A DNA stretch of 64,000 nt. Origin: Neorickettsia findlayensis. GTDB taxonomy: Bacteria > Pseudomonadota > Alphaproteobacteria > Rickettsiales > Anaplasmataceae. The DNA lies in the NCBI RefSeq assembly GCF_009856525.1, contig NZ_CP047224.1:310001-374000 (forward strand), read 5' to 3'. Position numbers and translations under genes: made by a program. This document shows, in pieces, positions 18,112-27,739 of the stretch (the first letter of the stretch is position 1; each line of letters opens with the position of its first letter). A model generated the notes under the pieces. It made no database searches, was not told the DNA's origin, and worked only from the letters and a program-made list of their open reading frames with translations.

Positions 18112-18301
18112 GAAAGTATGAGTGATGAAGGTTCGCACGTAAGTGTGAAATAAAAGTTTTGTAGTATCGATCTGTCCATTCTGTTGTCTTGATGATGTGT
18201 GAAAATAAATTTTGTGCGTGTTATAACTTTAAAACTGCCAGTAAAAGGATTTAGTTTAGAGCGTTATAAATTTATAGGGCTAGCAAATCTTAAGGAGGTT
18301 T

Positions 18302-19405
18302 ATGGATAATCTTTGTGGAATTCTGGAAGAGATTCTAAACAGATACACGTACCTTGCAGATAGGTTACGCTATCCGGAAACTATAGCTTCTCAGGAGTTT
18401 TCAAAGCTTTCTAAGGAGTATGCAGAGCTTAAGCCAAAAGTTGAATTAATTGCTAGATACAAAAAGTTGAAGGAAGAACAGGTTTATCTAGAACTGTTAG
18501 TAAAAAATCCACTAGAGGATCAGGAGATACGCGAAATAGCGAAGTCCGATCTGCAAGCAATTCAAGATATCATCCCAAAGCTCGAGTTGGAAATAAGAAG
18601 GATGCTGCTTCCAAAGGATAAAGATGACGCTTTGAATGTCATGCTGGAAGTAAGGGCCGGTACCGGCGGTGATGAAGCCGCGCTTTTTGCGGCGAGTCTC
18701 TTCCATATGTACCAGAAATATGCAGAGCGTATGAAGTGGCGGTTCGAGATCATTAGTATTTCGCATAATGAGATAGGTGGATACAAAGAAGCGAATGCTA
18801 GCATTAGTGGGTCTGATGTCTTTGCAAAATTAAAGTTCGAGTCTGGTGTGCATAGGGTTCAGCGCGTTCCAGAAACGGAAAGTGCTGGACGTATACATAC
18901 TTCAACAGCGACCGTTGCCGTGCTGCCAGAACCGGAAGATGTGGATATAAAAATCAACGATAAGGATTTACGTATCGATGTGTATCGTTCTAGTGGTCCT
19001 GGAGGACAGTCTGTTAACACAACTGACAGTGCAGTTCGTATTACGCATATTCCAACTGGTATAGTAGTGATACAACAAGATGAGAAGTCCCAACACAAGA
19101 ACCGCGCTAAGGCAATGAAGGTGCTCAAAATAAGATTGTATGAAATAGAGCGTAATAAAGTTCAACGAGAGATTTCATCGATGAGAAAGTCACAGATTGG
19201 GTCGGGTGAACGGTCTGAAAAAACCAGGACATACAATTTCCCACAGGGTAGGATAACTGATCACAGGATCAATTTGACTACTTATAGGATCAATGAAACG
19301 GTAAAGGAAGGCGAACTGGAGCCAATCATTGATGCGCTTATGAGGGAAAATGAAGCTCGCATGTTAGCTGGTGTTGAGGCAGGTTTCAACGAAGATAAGT
19401 CTTGA
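18302..19405 (+). CDS. prfA: Peptide chain release factor 1
   Basis: Ends translation at UAA and UAG. The 367-residue protein has the GGQ loop [20 protein letters not shown] (about residue 228) that triggers peptide release, the upstream [27 protein letters not shown] segment, and the domain 2 recognition region before it. The start is set by a near-perfect Shine-Dalgarno, AAGGAGG, about 4 bases before ATG 18302, one of the strongest in the window. The methyltransferase prmC is not adjacent. Confidence 0.97.
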   Translation: MDNLCGILEEILNRYTYLADRLRYPETIASQEFSKLSKEYAELKPKVELIARYKKLKEEQVYLELLVKNPLEDQEIREIAKSDLQAIQDIIPKLELEIRRMLLPKDKDDALNVMLEVRAGTGGDEAALFAASLFHMYQKYAERMKWRFEIISISHNEIGGYKEANASISGSDVFAKLKFESGVHRVQRVPETESAGRIHTSTATVAVLPEPEDVDIKINDKDLRIDVYRSSGPGGQSVNTTDSAVRITHIPTGIVVIQQDEKSQHKNRAKAMKVLKIRLYEIERNKVQREISSMRKSQIGSGERSEKTRTYNFPQGRITDHRINLTTYRINETVKEGELEPIIDALMRENEARMLAGVEAGFNEDKS

Positions 19406-19511
19406 GTGTCCTTAAAATCTGTCTTGCAATGGGTCTTGTTCCAGCGAATGTAGTTTTTCGGGTGGATCTTTTTTGTTGTTCGTTATGTGCTACGAAAAAT
19501 GAGGAAGAATA

Positions 19512-20294
19512 ATGGGAAATAAAGGTTTCTTTACTGCAGCAGTATACGTAGTTGTGAATTTTCTGTTTAATGTTTCCATTATTCTGTGGACCGCCTTATA
19601 TGGTGTGGTCGTCCTACCTGCGCTTTTTTTGCCTCCAGAAGACATAATAGAAGTGCGTAGGGTGTGGATCAAGGGAATTTTTGTTCTACTGAGATTTTTT
19701 TTCAATATTGAGTTCGAGATAAGGGGCAGCGAGAATATACAACTACACAAACAGTTCATAGTTGCATCTAAACACCATTCTCCTTTGGACGTGGTTTTAT
19801 TGGCTGATCTTTTTCAGAAGCCGGCCTTCGTACTGAAAAGAAGTCTCATCTTTATTCCAATCTTTGGGCTGTACATGATCGCGACAAAAATGATTACAGT
19901 TTCCTATTCAGGCAAGTCAAATGGTTTAGATGTACTGAGAAAAATGCTTAGGCAGGCTAAAGTGCTTTCTAAAAATAGGACAATAATTCTGTACCCGGAA
20001 GGAGGAAGAACTAAAGTTGGTGAGGAAGTGGAATACAAAAGAGGTATACTGGCTCTTTATAAACATCTAAATCTTCCTGTGTTGCCAATTGCGTTAAATG
20101 TTGGTCAAATTTGGCCAGTTGGCTATTTCAGCAATAAACGAAATGGCAAGGCTGTGGTCCAAATATTGCCTCCAATTATGCCAGGCCTGAGGGACGATGA
20201 GTTTCTGCAGATGCTACGAGATGCAATAGAAGACAATACAAAACGCCTTTTGAAAAGTGAGAACAAACACCTTCGGGCACTACAAAAGAATTAA
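19512..20294 (+). CDS. plsC: 1-acyl-sn-glycerol-3-phosphate acyltransferase
   Basis: Adds the second acyl chain in phosphatidic acid synthesis at the inner membrane. The 260 residues contain the acyltransferase box KHHSPLDVV (HX4D), the box III segment YPEGGRTKVGE and an N-terminal membrane helix (AAVYVVVNFLFNVSIILW). A GAGGAAG element precedes the ATG. It is followed at once by the rpsA transcript region. With the ACP and fabF genes at 57.7 kb it shows that phospholipid synthesis is retained. Confidence 0.93.
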   Translation: MGNKGFFTAAVYVVVNFLFNVSIILWTALYGVVVLPALFLPPEDIIEVRRVWIKGIFVLLRFFFNIEFEIRGSENIQLHKQFIVASKHHSPLDVVLLADLFQKPAFVLKRSLIFIPIFGLYMIATKMITVSYSGKSNGLDVLRKMLRQAKVLSKNRTIILYPEGGRTKVGEEVEYKRGILALYKHLNLPVLPIALNVGQIWPVGYFSNKRNGKAVVQILPPIMPGLRDDEFLQMLRDAIEDNTKRLLKSENKHLRALQKN

Positions 20295-20394
20295 GTGAAA
20301 AGGTTTCAGTTGCATATTTGGTTATTTCTCTTTGGAGTCTTTTGTATTATCATCAAGCTTTACCCTCCAGGAGCGAAGTAGTATACACTCAGCC

Positions 20395-22056
20395 ATGAAT
20401 AAACAGCAATTCTACATTACCACCAATAAAGCGTCTGAGAAAAGGTTTTACTCAGAGGTTCCTGATTACAATGAGGAAGATTTTACTACAGTTCTCGAAG
20501 AGCGGTTTTCGGATTCTCTGATAAAAGAGGGCGACATGGTTGAGGGCGTAGTGAAATCCATAAGTCCGCACTTTGTTTTAGTAAACCTAGGTCTTAAATC
20601 AGAGGGGAAAATTCCTGTTCAGCAGTTCCACGATTTATGTACACTAGAGGTGGGTTCTAAAATTGTTGTGTATGTTGAAAAGACCGAGACTGGTAGTGGT
20701 AACCTTGTCCTGAGTTATACTAAAGCACTAAAACAAAAGGTCTGGGACAGGCTTTACGAGATGTACCTCAGTGGCTCCGATGAAGATATAATGGGAGTTA
20801 TCCTGTATACGATCAAAAGTGGTTGCATTGTTGAAGTTGAAGGGCTGAATGCTTTTTTACCAAACAGTCACCTAGATGTGAGACCGGTCTCTGATCCGGC
20901 AACTCTCGTGGGAGTGAAGTTGAAGTTTAGGATTCTGAAAATGGATCCGAAAACGGGAAAGATTTTTGTCTCTAGAAAAAAAGCGCTTGGTGCAGTACAT
21001 GAAGCCGCTCGTTTAGAGTATATTTTGACAATCAAAGAAGGTGATATCATTGATGGCCGTGTTAAGAGCATTGCAAGTTATGGTGTTTTTGTACAGATAC
21101 ACGAGTCTGACAAAGTTGGTGTTGTTGATGGTCTTCTTTACGTGAACGATATTTCTTGGGCGCGTGTCACTCATCCGTCTTCGATCTACTCTGTTGGGCA
21201 AGAGGTGCGTGTGAAGGTGATTGCTGTAGATGCGGAAAAGGGTCGTATATCGCTTGGTGTGAAGCAACTTACGGAGAATCCATGGAAGGATATTTCTAAA
21301 AAATATACTCCGGGGAACGTGTATCCTGGAGTTGTTACTTCTGTTGAGGATTACGGTATTTTCGTTAGGTTAGAGGAGGGTGTAGAAGGATTGGTGCATA
21401 GTGGTGAAATCTCTTGGACTAGGGAAAAGCCGTTATTCTTACCCAACAGTAAGGTGAACGTTATGCTCCTCTCAGTTGATGAAGAGGGTCATAAGATTGC
21501 ACTGAGCGTGAAGCAATGTAGTGAGAACCCGTGGAAGAAGTTCTTGGATGCATATGGCCTGGGCGTTGTCGTGAAATGTAAGGTTGTCGAGATAACTGAT
21601 TCTGGAATAGTGCTGACACTTCTTGATTCTGGATACTCCTACGTTAGGGGATATGTGAGGCTTGCGAACATTAGTTGGTCACAAAATCCTAGAAAAGAAT
21701 TGAAGCGGTTTACTATCGGCGATGAAGTGGACGCGAAGCTGGTACATGTAAATCCCGATCGTGGTCGTGTGATGTTTAACATCAAATATGTCGAGTACGA
21801 TCCTTTTGAAGAGTTCGTCTCTAGGGTGAATGAAGGAGACATAATTAACGCAAAAGTAATACGAGTAGAGGATGATGGTATTTATATCGAGGTCAGGGAA
21901 GGTTTGGAGTTCTTCACGGCGCAGTCTGACGTGAGTCGTCTTACTGTTGGGCAGCACGTTTCCTTTGTCGTGTGTAGTAAAGATCGTTATTCGGTTAAGC
22001 TGGAGATCATCACAGATGAGAAGGCTAGTGGAGCTCCTTCTAGAGAAGAAGAGTGA
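20395..22056 (+). CDS. rpsA: 30S ribosomal protein S1
   Basis: 553 residues from the ATG at 20395, close to the usual 557; an in-frame TTG at 20332 would add 21 non-conserved residues. Six S1 RNA-binding repeats follow in series, e.g. EGDMVEGVVKSISPHFVLVNLG, EGDIIDGRVKSIASYGVFVQI and PGNVYPGVVTSVEDYGIFVRL, each ending near a segment like GRISLGVKQLTENPW. Upstream neighbour is plsC and downstream sppA; rpsA-sppA adjacency is typical of alphaproteobacteria. Confidence 0.96.
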   Translation: MNKQQFYITTNKASEKRFYSEVPDYNEEDFTTVLEERFSDSLIKEGDMVEGVVKSISPHFVLVNLGLKSEGKIPVQQFHDLCTLEVGSKIVVYVEKTETGSGNLVLSYTKALKQKVWDRLYEMYLSGSDEDIMGVILYTIKSGCIVEVEGLNAFLPNSHLDVRPVSDPATLVGVKLKFRILKMDPKTGKIFVSRKKALGAVHEAARLEYILTIKEGDIIDGRVKSIASYGVFVQIHESDKVGVVDGLLYVNDISWARVTHPSSIYSVGQEVRVKVIAVDAEKGRISLGVKQLTENPWKDISKKYTPGNVYPGVVTSVEDYGIFVRLEEGVEGLVHSGEISWTREKPLFLPNSKVNVMLLSVDEEGHKIALSVKQCSENPWKKFLDAYGLGVVVKCKVVEITDSGIVLTLLDSGYSYVRGYVRLANISWSQNPRKELKRFTIGDEVDAKLVHVNPDRGRVMFNIKYVEYDPFEEFVSRVNEGDIINAKVIRVEDDGIYIEVREGLEFFTAQSDVSRLTVGQHVSFVVCSKDRYSVKLEIITDEKASGAPSREEE

Positions 22057-22073
22057 GGTGTGGTCGTTAGTAC

Positions 22074-23000
22074 ATGAATTTTTTGGGTGATGCGTTTGTC
22101 GAGAATCTTAGCTTGAGGAAGAGGTTGACTTTTTGGAGGGTGATCACCTTTGTGGTGGTTGGTGTCCTTCTAGTTGTTCTAGGTTCTTCTTTCCGTGGTG
22201 GTTTTTTCGATAGTTTTTCTACTCCGTACATAGCAAGGGTAGTTTTTTCTGGGATTATCGATCAGGATACTGTAAGAAATAGCCAGTTTGCTTCTTTTGC
22301 AAGCAATCCTAAAATAAAAGCGGTGATCCTTCATATAGATAGTGGAGGTGGAGGGGCCGTTGCTTCTGAAGCACTTTACAACGTTGTTAAGAGTGTGTCT
22401 GAGCTCAAACCAGTTGTGGTTGTGGCAAACGGAATAATGGCCTCTGGTGCATACATGGTAGCAATGGGTGCTGAATACATCATTGCATATAATTCCAGCA
22501 TTATTGGTTCAATCGGTATGATATTACAAGCCCCGAATTTTTATGAAGTCGGAAAAAAAATTGGGGTGAAAATGGACGTTGTTCGCTCTGGAAGGTTGAA
22601 AGCTTTCCCATCTGTTTTAGAAGAATTCACGAAAGAGGCGAGATCAGCCATGGAGCACTCTATCAGTGTCGCTAACGAACACTTTTTATCTATGGTACGG
22701 GAGCGTAGAAAGATTACAGATATGCGTGTGATGTCAGAGATTGCGACAGGGAAGATTTTTACTGGCAAGGAAGCGCTTGAGTTTGCGCTCATTGACGAGA
22801 TAGGTGATGAGAGAAATGCAATAAGGTGGCTAAAGGAGAGAGGAATTACGGGAAAAATACGTGATCTTGGGTTTATCTCAAGTAGGGGTTTTCGTGTAAA
22901 TGAGATTCCTCCCTCTTCTTATCTTTCTGTTTTAAATGAGTTTTTCCGTTACTTGTATTCCCCAGGGCTTCTTGCTGTTTTTTGGGGTGCCCACAGTTAG
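22074..23000 (+). CDS. sppA: Signal peptide peptidase SppA, S49 family serine protease
   Basis: Membrane-bound protease that cleaves leftover signal peptides. 308 residues: one N-terminal membrane helix (FVVVGVLLVVLGSSF), GGGGAVASEALYNVV, the catalytic serine in GIMASGAYMVAM (about 125) and the general-base lysine in VRSGRLKAFP (about 177), together forming the Ser-Lys dyad. This is the short single-domain form. A GAGGTG lies a little far (about 14 bases) before the ATG. Confidence 0.93.
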   Translation: MNFLGDAFVENLSLRKRLTFWRVITFVVVGVLLVVLGSSFRGGFFDSFSTPYIARVVFSGIIDQDTVRNSQFASFASNPKIKAVILHIDSGGGGAVASEALYNVVKSVSELKPVVVVANGIMASGAYMVAMGAEYIIAYNSSIIGSIGMILQAPNFYEVGKKIGVKMDVVRSGRLKAFPSVLEEFTKEARSAMEHSISVANEHFLSMVRERRKITDMRVMSEIATGKIFTGKEALEFALIDEIGDERNAIRWLKERGITGKIRDLGFISSRGFRVNEIPPSSYLSVLNEFFRYLYSPGLLAVFWGAHS

Positions 23001-23079
23001 CTTGGTTTTTCTTTACCAACTTGCTTCCTACTTTTCTGTTTAAATATTGATTTTGTCGTTTCTACATTTCATTTGAGTT

Positions 23080-24756
23080 ATGCATAGTGGTATTTTGTGG
23101 TTTCATTTGAAAAAAGCGGGTTTTCTGCTTTTTTTATCTTTCTTCATGGTTTTTGTATCTGGATGTGCTGCTCTTGGTTTAGGAAAGGTTATTGGGCATT
23201 TCGTTCAGCTTTTTGCAGTGGAGCAGGTCCCTAGTACGCTATCTCTTGGAGTTATCCTCTTTGCACTTTTTCTTTCTTTAACGGTTGCACTTCGTAGTAT
23301 TTTTTCCGGGTTGCTTGGAATGAAAGTGGTACAGGGTGTGCTACTTGATTTATATGAAGCCCTCTTAGGGGCAAAGATTGAGACAATTAAATCTAATTCT
23401 GTCCAGATTCCAATCATTCTCAGTTCTGATATGACATTTTTGCAGAATTTTTTTGGTTCTGCAGCGCCGGTTTTACTAAGGAATCTAATTACTTTTCTTG
23501 GATCGCTCATTGCACTTTTTTATACAGAAAGGCAGCTTTTCATCTATCTCATTCTGGCTATTCCTGTTCTCCTAGTACCGCTCTTATTAGTTGGTATAAG
23601 AGCAAAGAAATTATCTTCTCTTTCCGCAGATAAAAGTGATAATTTTTATGCTGAGCTCAGAGAAAATATCACTAATATTCAAATGATAAAGTCCTTTTTA
23701 AAAGAAGCGTTCTTCTTGGAAAGATTGAAGAGTTTATCTAAGGGATGTTCAAGTAGCTTTATTCAATATGTGATCACACGTTCTTTCCTTGTAGGTATCG
23801 TTGTCGCGCTTGCCTTCCTAGGAACCGTATTTTTTATGAATTTTGGTCTAAGTTCCGTCTACGCAGGTGAAATAAACATTGTTACTCTTTCTGAGTTCGT
23901 TTTTTATGCGTTATTTGGATCTAGTTCCATAGGGAGGGTAATGGAGCTTTATCCGGATCTGCGACAGTTTTTGAATGTACGCACCAGGGTTGAGAATTTA
24001 TATAGCACCATTCTTGCTTCAAGTGAGGAAGAGGAAGTTGGAAAGAAATTGAAGCGTTTTGAAAAGCTCGAATTTAAAGATGTGGGCTTTTCGTATACCG
24101 CTGATGGTACAGATGCTGTTTTTAAAGGACTTAATTTCACTATAAATCGCGGAGAAAAAGTAGCCGTTGTAGGTGCTTCTGGAAAAGGAAAAAGTACAAT
24201 TTTTTCTCTTATTTTAAGGTTTTATACTGCTTGTAGTGGCAGCATACGTATTAATGATATTCCGGTTTCTGAATTATCTCTTGCTTCTGTGCGAGGACTT
24301 TTTGCATGGGTTCCACAAGAGTTAAGCATAGTTTCCGGAAGTCTCATGGAAAATATTTGTATGCAAACTTCAATAGAGCAGAAAGAAGAAGCCCGATATA
24401 AAGGTGTGTGTATGGCTGCAAATATCCATCAATTACCTAAAGATACACACGTTACAGACCTTTCTAGGGGACAAAGGCAGCGTATTAATATTGCTAGAGC
24501 ACTGTTTGCTGACAGGCAGGTAATTTTACTTGACGAAGCAACATCTTCTTTAGATACACAAAATGAAAAGGCGATAGAAGCCGTAATTTCGAATACGTCG
24601 CGTGACAAGACAGTGATTATTGTCGCGCATAGATTCTCCAGTATTAAATGTGCGGATAAGATAGTTGTTATAGAAAATGGAAAGGCGACCGCTGTGGGAA
24701 CACACGATGAGCTTCTAGCAAGCAGCCCGTTTTATAAGCAGATGGCGGAAGAGTAG
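23080..24756 (+). CDS. ABC exporter, MsbA/multidrug type (fused membrane and ATPase domains)
   Basis: 558-residue half-transporter: about six membrane helices in residues 1-300, then a nucleotide-binding domain with Walker A GASGKGKST (about 367), Q-loop WVPQE, signature LSRGQRQRINIARAL, Walker B VILLDEATSSLD and the H-loop IVAHRFSSI. Walker A has lysine where GxSGxGKS usually has a small residue at the fifth position. It looks like MsbA-type lipid flippases or drug exporters; Anaplasmataceae are known to lack lipid A genes, so an LPS role is unlikely if the genus call is right. It converges on nrdA. Confidence 0.9.
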   Translation: MHSGILWFHLKKAGFLLFLSFFMVFVSGCAALGLGKVIGHFVQLFAVEQVPSTLSLGVILFALFLSLTVALRSIFSGLLGMKVVQGVLLDLYEALLGAKIETIKSNSVQIPIILSSDMTFLQNFFGSAAPVLLRNLITFLGSLIALFYTERQLFIYLILAIPVLLVPLLLVGIRAKKLSSLSADKSDNFYAELRENITNIQMIKSFLKEAFFLERLKSLSKGCSSSFIQYVITRSFLVGIVVALAFLGTVFFMNFGLSSVYAGEINIVTLSEFVFYALFGSSSIGRVMELYPDLRQFLNVRTRVENLYSTILASSEEEEVGKKLKRFEKLEFKDVGFSYTADGTDAVFKGLNFTINRGEKVAVVGASGKGKSTIFSLILRFYTACSGSIRINDIPVSELSLASVRGLFAWVPQELSIVSGSLMENICMQTSIEQKEEARYKGVCMAANIHQLPKDTHVTDLSRGQRQRINIARALFADRQVILLDEATSSLDTQNEKAIEAVISNTSRDKTVIIVAHRFSSIKCADKIVVIENGKATAVGTHDELLASSPFYKQMAEE

Positions 24757-24794
24757 CTCTTATGTGAGGAAATCATCTTCTTATAGATAGGATC

Positions 24795-24821
24795 CATAGC
24801 GTGAGCTATTGGCACGCTATG
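24795..24821. terminator. 9-bp perfect hairpin overlapping the nrdA stop codon
   Basis: CATAGCGTG (24795-24803), a 9-base loop and CACGCTATG (24813-24821). It sits between the convergent ABC exporter and nrdA and includes the last codons of nrdA, so it could end transcription or stabilise mRNA 3' ends from both sides. Neither side has a clear T-run, so a rho-independent terminator is not certain. Confidence 0.5.
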
Positions 24822-26665
24822 CAATCATCTGGTCCACCAACAGGAGAAGAACTGTCACTTTTATGTTTATATTCCTGTGATATTTTATATGTACGTTGTA
24901 TGGACTTCGACCGGCAATAGTAGAGGCTTTTTAGGCCTTTTTTCCATCCGAGAAAGTGTAGATTACTTAGTTCTTTTTTGTGTATATCAGAGTGTAAAAA
25001 GAGATTTACCGATTGGGATTGGCATATGTAAGGTGTACGGTCAGCGGCGAGTTCGATAATCCACCGTTGATCCATTTCATATGCTGTTCGGAACACCATC
25101 TTTTCGTTCTCATCGAGAAAATCTAAGTGCTGTATAGAGCCCTCATTAGAAATAATAGAAGACCATACGCCATCCGTGTCCTTACCCTTGCGTCGGAGCA
25201 AGGCAACTAGATGCTTATTCTTGACAACGAAAGACCCGCTTAGAGTTTTTTGTGTGAAAACATTTGCTGCGTATGGTTCAATACCTGGAGAGGTATTGCC
25301 CGCAATGATCGAAATGGATGCAGTCGGTGCAACGGCTATCTTATGGACAAATCGCTCCATCACATCGCAATCCATTGCATCTTTGCAAGGCCCCTTCTCT
25401 AGCGCCATTTCCTTTGAAATCTTATCTGTTTCGTGTTTGATTTTTTTAAAAATTTTCAAGTTGACACTTTTTGCAATTGCCGATTCGAACGGAATACTCT
25501 TACTTTGTAGGAAGGAGTGAAATCCCATCACACCCAAGCCTATACTTCTTTCCCGCATAGCAGAATATTTTGCTCTGTGCATACAATCAGGCGCTTTTCT
25601 AATAAAGTCCTCAAGCACGTTGTCCAGGAAATGCATCACATCGCGTATGAACTGATCATCATGCTCCCATTCATCGAATTTTTCTAGATTTAGGGAAGAA
25701 AGACAACAAATAGCAGTTCTATGATTATCGAGGTGATCTTTACCAGTTGTAAGTGTTATCTCGCTGCACAGATTTGACATTTTGACGTCAAGATTAAGAG
25801 TTTTGTACACCTCAGGCCTTAGTTTTTGGACCGTGTCAATAAAGAGAATGTATGGCTCACCGGTTTCGAGACGGGCTGTGAGTATTCTTATCCATATACC
25901 CCTTGCTCCGACTGTTGCTATAACGGAACCATCCTTTGGACTGACAAGATTCCACTCTTTATCCTCAAGGACAGCTTTCATGAAATCGTCATTTATGACG
26001 ACTGCATGATGCAAGTTAAGTGCTTTTCTATTCGGATCGCCACCTGTTGGCTTTCTAAGATCTATAAATTCAACGATTTCTGGATGGTCTATTGGTAAGT
26101 AAACGGCTGAACTTCCGCGTCTAAGTGAACCTTGCGATATCGCAAGAGTTAGTGCATTTTGTACAACAATAAATGGAATAATTCCCGAAGTCTTGCCACT
26201 ACATTTCACTCTCTCTCCTATTGAGCGTAAGTTCCCCCAATAACTTCCAACCCCACCACCATGTGATGCAAGCCACACATTTTCATTCCAAAGCCCGACA
26301 ATTCCCTCTAATGAGTCTTCAGTTTCATTGAGGAAGCATGAAACAGGGAGCCCACGACTTGTACCACCATTACTAAGAATAGGTGTAGCAGGCATGAACC
26401 ATAAGTTGCTTATATAGTCATATAATCTACATGCATGTTTTTGGTCATCAGAGTAATATTGAGCTACTCTTGCAAAAAGGTCCTGATAACTTTCACCATT
26501 CTGTAAATACCTATCTTTGAGAACTGCTTTTCCGAAATCCGTAAGAAAAGAATCCCTTGAGGGCATTATACGGACTTTTTTCTCGTCTGGAGCACCATGA
26601 CTACAACGAGAAAGTATAGAAGGATCTAACATTTTAACTTCTTTGTTCATACGAGGTGACATCAT
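24806..26665 (-). CDS. nrdA: Ribonucleoside-diphosphate reductase alpha subunit, class I
   Basis: Reduces ribonucleotides to deoxyribonucleotides with a radical supplied by NrdB (not in this window). Over 619 residues one sees the redox cysteines in PVSCFLNETEDS and AICCLSSLNL, the active-site segment SNLCSEI, the paired tyrosines LYYCRS of the radical path near the C-terminus, and the C-terminal CIACQ dithiol. The tyrosine pair supports class I rather than B12-dependent class II. No N-terminal ATP-cone is visible, so overall activity regulation by ATP/dATP is probably absent; the protein is shorter than the 761-residue E. coli form accordingly. Confidence 0.93.
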   Translation of the reverse strand: MMSPRMNKEVKMLDPSILSRCSHGAPDEKKVRIMPSRDSFLTDFGKAVLKDRYLQNGESYQDLFARVAQYYSDDQKHACRLYDYISNLWFMPATPILSNGGTSRGLPVSCFLNETEDSLEGIVGLWNENVWLASHGGGVGSYWGNLRSIGERVKCSGKTSGIIPFIVVQNALTLAISQGSLRRGSSAVYLPIDHPEIVEFIDLRKPTGGDPNRKALNLHHAVVINDDFMKAVLEDKEWNLVSPKDGSVIATVGARGIWIRILTARLETGEPYILFIDTVQKLRPEVYKTLNLDVKMSNLCSEITLTTGKDHLDNHRTAICCLSSLNLEKFDEWEHDDQFIRDVMHFLDNVLEDFIRKAPDCMHRAKYSAMRERSIGLGVMGFHSFLQSKSIPFESAIAKSVNLKIFKKIKHETDKISKEMALEKGPCKDAMDCDVMERFVHKIAVAPTASISIIAGNTSPGIEPYAANVFTQKTLSGSFVVKNKHLVALLRRKGKDTDGVWSSIISNEGSIQHLDFLDENEKMVFRTAYEMDQRWIIELAADRTPYICQSQSVNLFLHSDIHKKELSNLHFLGWKKGLKSLYYCRSKSIQRTYKISQEYKHKSDSSSPVGGPDDCIACQ

Positions 26666-26950
26666 TTCCTCAGACCAGTTCCGTAACTACGTACATGGTC
26701 ATAAAGTCTACATATAGTGAAAGGATTGACAGATCCTACCATATTTATAATGGAAATCAATATCGGGTAAGCATGAAAAATTAGTAGCATGAGAGTGTGT
26801 TTGTCATCTGAAGCGACGCACATGATAAAATTATTTTGGTTCTTTCTTCTATAAAGAGATTAGCAATTTGAGCTTAAATAAGCAGCGTGTCTAGAGGAAA
26901 ATTGATTGATGTGCTACGTAAAAATTATCATTGAAGAATAGTTATTGCTG
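26666..26950. other. Divergent spacer between nrdA and initiator tRNA
   Basis: No credible ORF. About 40 bases upstream of nrdA, CTACATATAG (26708-26717) matches the core of an NrdR box (CwAtATaTwG) at nine of ten positions, read on the minus strand, but no second box at the usual spacing is seen. A TTGACA near 26730 and TATAAT near 26750 are only 14 bases apart. Confidence 0.3.
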
Positions 26951-26980
26951 TTGACAATCTAATCACTTATGAGAGATAAT
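26951..26980 (+). promoter_or_regulatory. Sigma-70 promoter of initiator tRNA
   Basis: TTGACA (26951-26956), an 18-base spacer and GATAAT (26975-26980), placing the start of transcription about 12 bases before the tRNA. The best consensus promoter in the window. Confidence 0.75.
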
Positions 26981-26998
26981 CGCTGTAATGTCCACTAT

Positions 26999-27072
<74 letters not shown>

Positions 27073-27138
27073 CTTGTTTTCTTAGAAGTTTAGCTATTTT
27101 TTCCAAGCTAAATCGTTCCTCTCTTTCGTTTTAGGTAT

Positions 27139-27486
27139 ATGTACGATCAACAGAATGTTTTCGCGAAGATATTGCGTCGGGAGTTACCTTGCAGGGTTGT
27201 CTATGAAGATGATGAGGTTCTTGCTTTCTATGATGCCTTTCCTAAGGCTCCAATACATGTTCTTGTAATACCGAAAGGGGAGTTCATTTCTTTTGATGAT
27301 TTTATATCGGCATCGCCAGTTGGGGTTGCTTCTTTTTTTTCGAAGGTTGCTCATGTTATCGACCTTTTAGGTGTGAAAGAAGCTGGATACAGACTTGTTA
27401 CAAATCATGGTAAAGATGGCGGTCAAATAGTAAAACACTTTCATGTGCATATTTTAGCTGGCAAGCGAATGTCTGATGTAGCTTAG
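27139..27486 (+). CDS. HIT family nucleotide-binding protein
   Basis: 115-residue histidine-triad hydrolase of the HinT group, usually acting on AMP-linked amines. The HxHxHxx motif is seen as VKHFHVHILAG near residue 100, and the N-terminal parts FAKILRRELPCRVVYEDDEVLAFYD and APIHVLVIPK are typical. Transcribed just after the initiator tRNA and possibly from the same start. The true cellular substrate cannot be given. Confidence 0.93.
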   Translation: MYDQQNVFAKILRRELPCRVVYEDDEVLAFYDAFPKAPIHVLVIPKGEFISFDDFISASPVGVASFFSKVAHVIDLLGVKEAGYRLVTNHGKDGGQIVKHFHVHILAGKRMSDVA

Positions 27487-27739
27487 CTACTCATGATATG
27501 GAGCCACCAGAATTTTCTCAATCCGCATATTTCTCAGGTGCCGGGTTAGCCAAGTCTTTTAAGAAGATAGGGAGCTGCTTTTAGTAGCGTTGCCTAATTT
27601 GTTCTTGGTGATGTCATTTTCAATACTTGGGGTGATTGTAAAGCTTCAGGGTATAGTTTGCCGGATGGTAAACCGGTCCAGTTGCTGCGTTCGCAAGGCT
27701 CATGTACAATCTTGACTTTCTTTATCTCTTATTCTGCCT

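Noticed and set aside
17338-18138. 266-residue frame antisense to the CorC-like gene
   Set aside because: Shadow of a well-supported domain protein; composition is biased (many Ile, Asn, Phe) and no family is recognisable.
26708-26717. NrdR operator upstream of nrdA as a firm call
   Set aside because: Only one box core is seen, flanks do not match, and the second box at normal spacing is missing.
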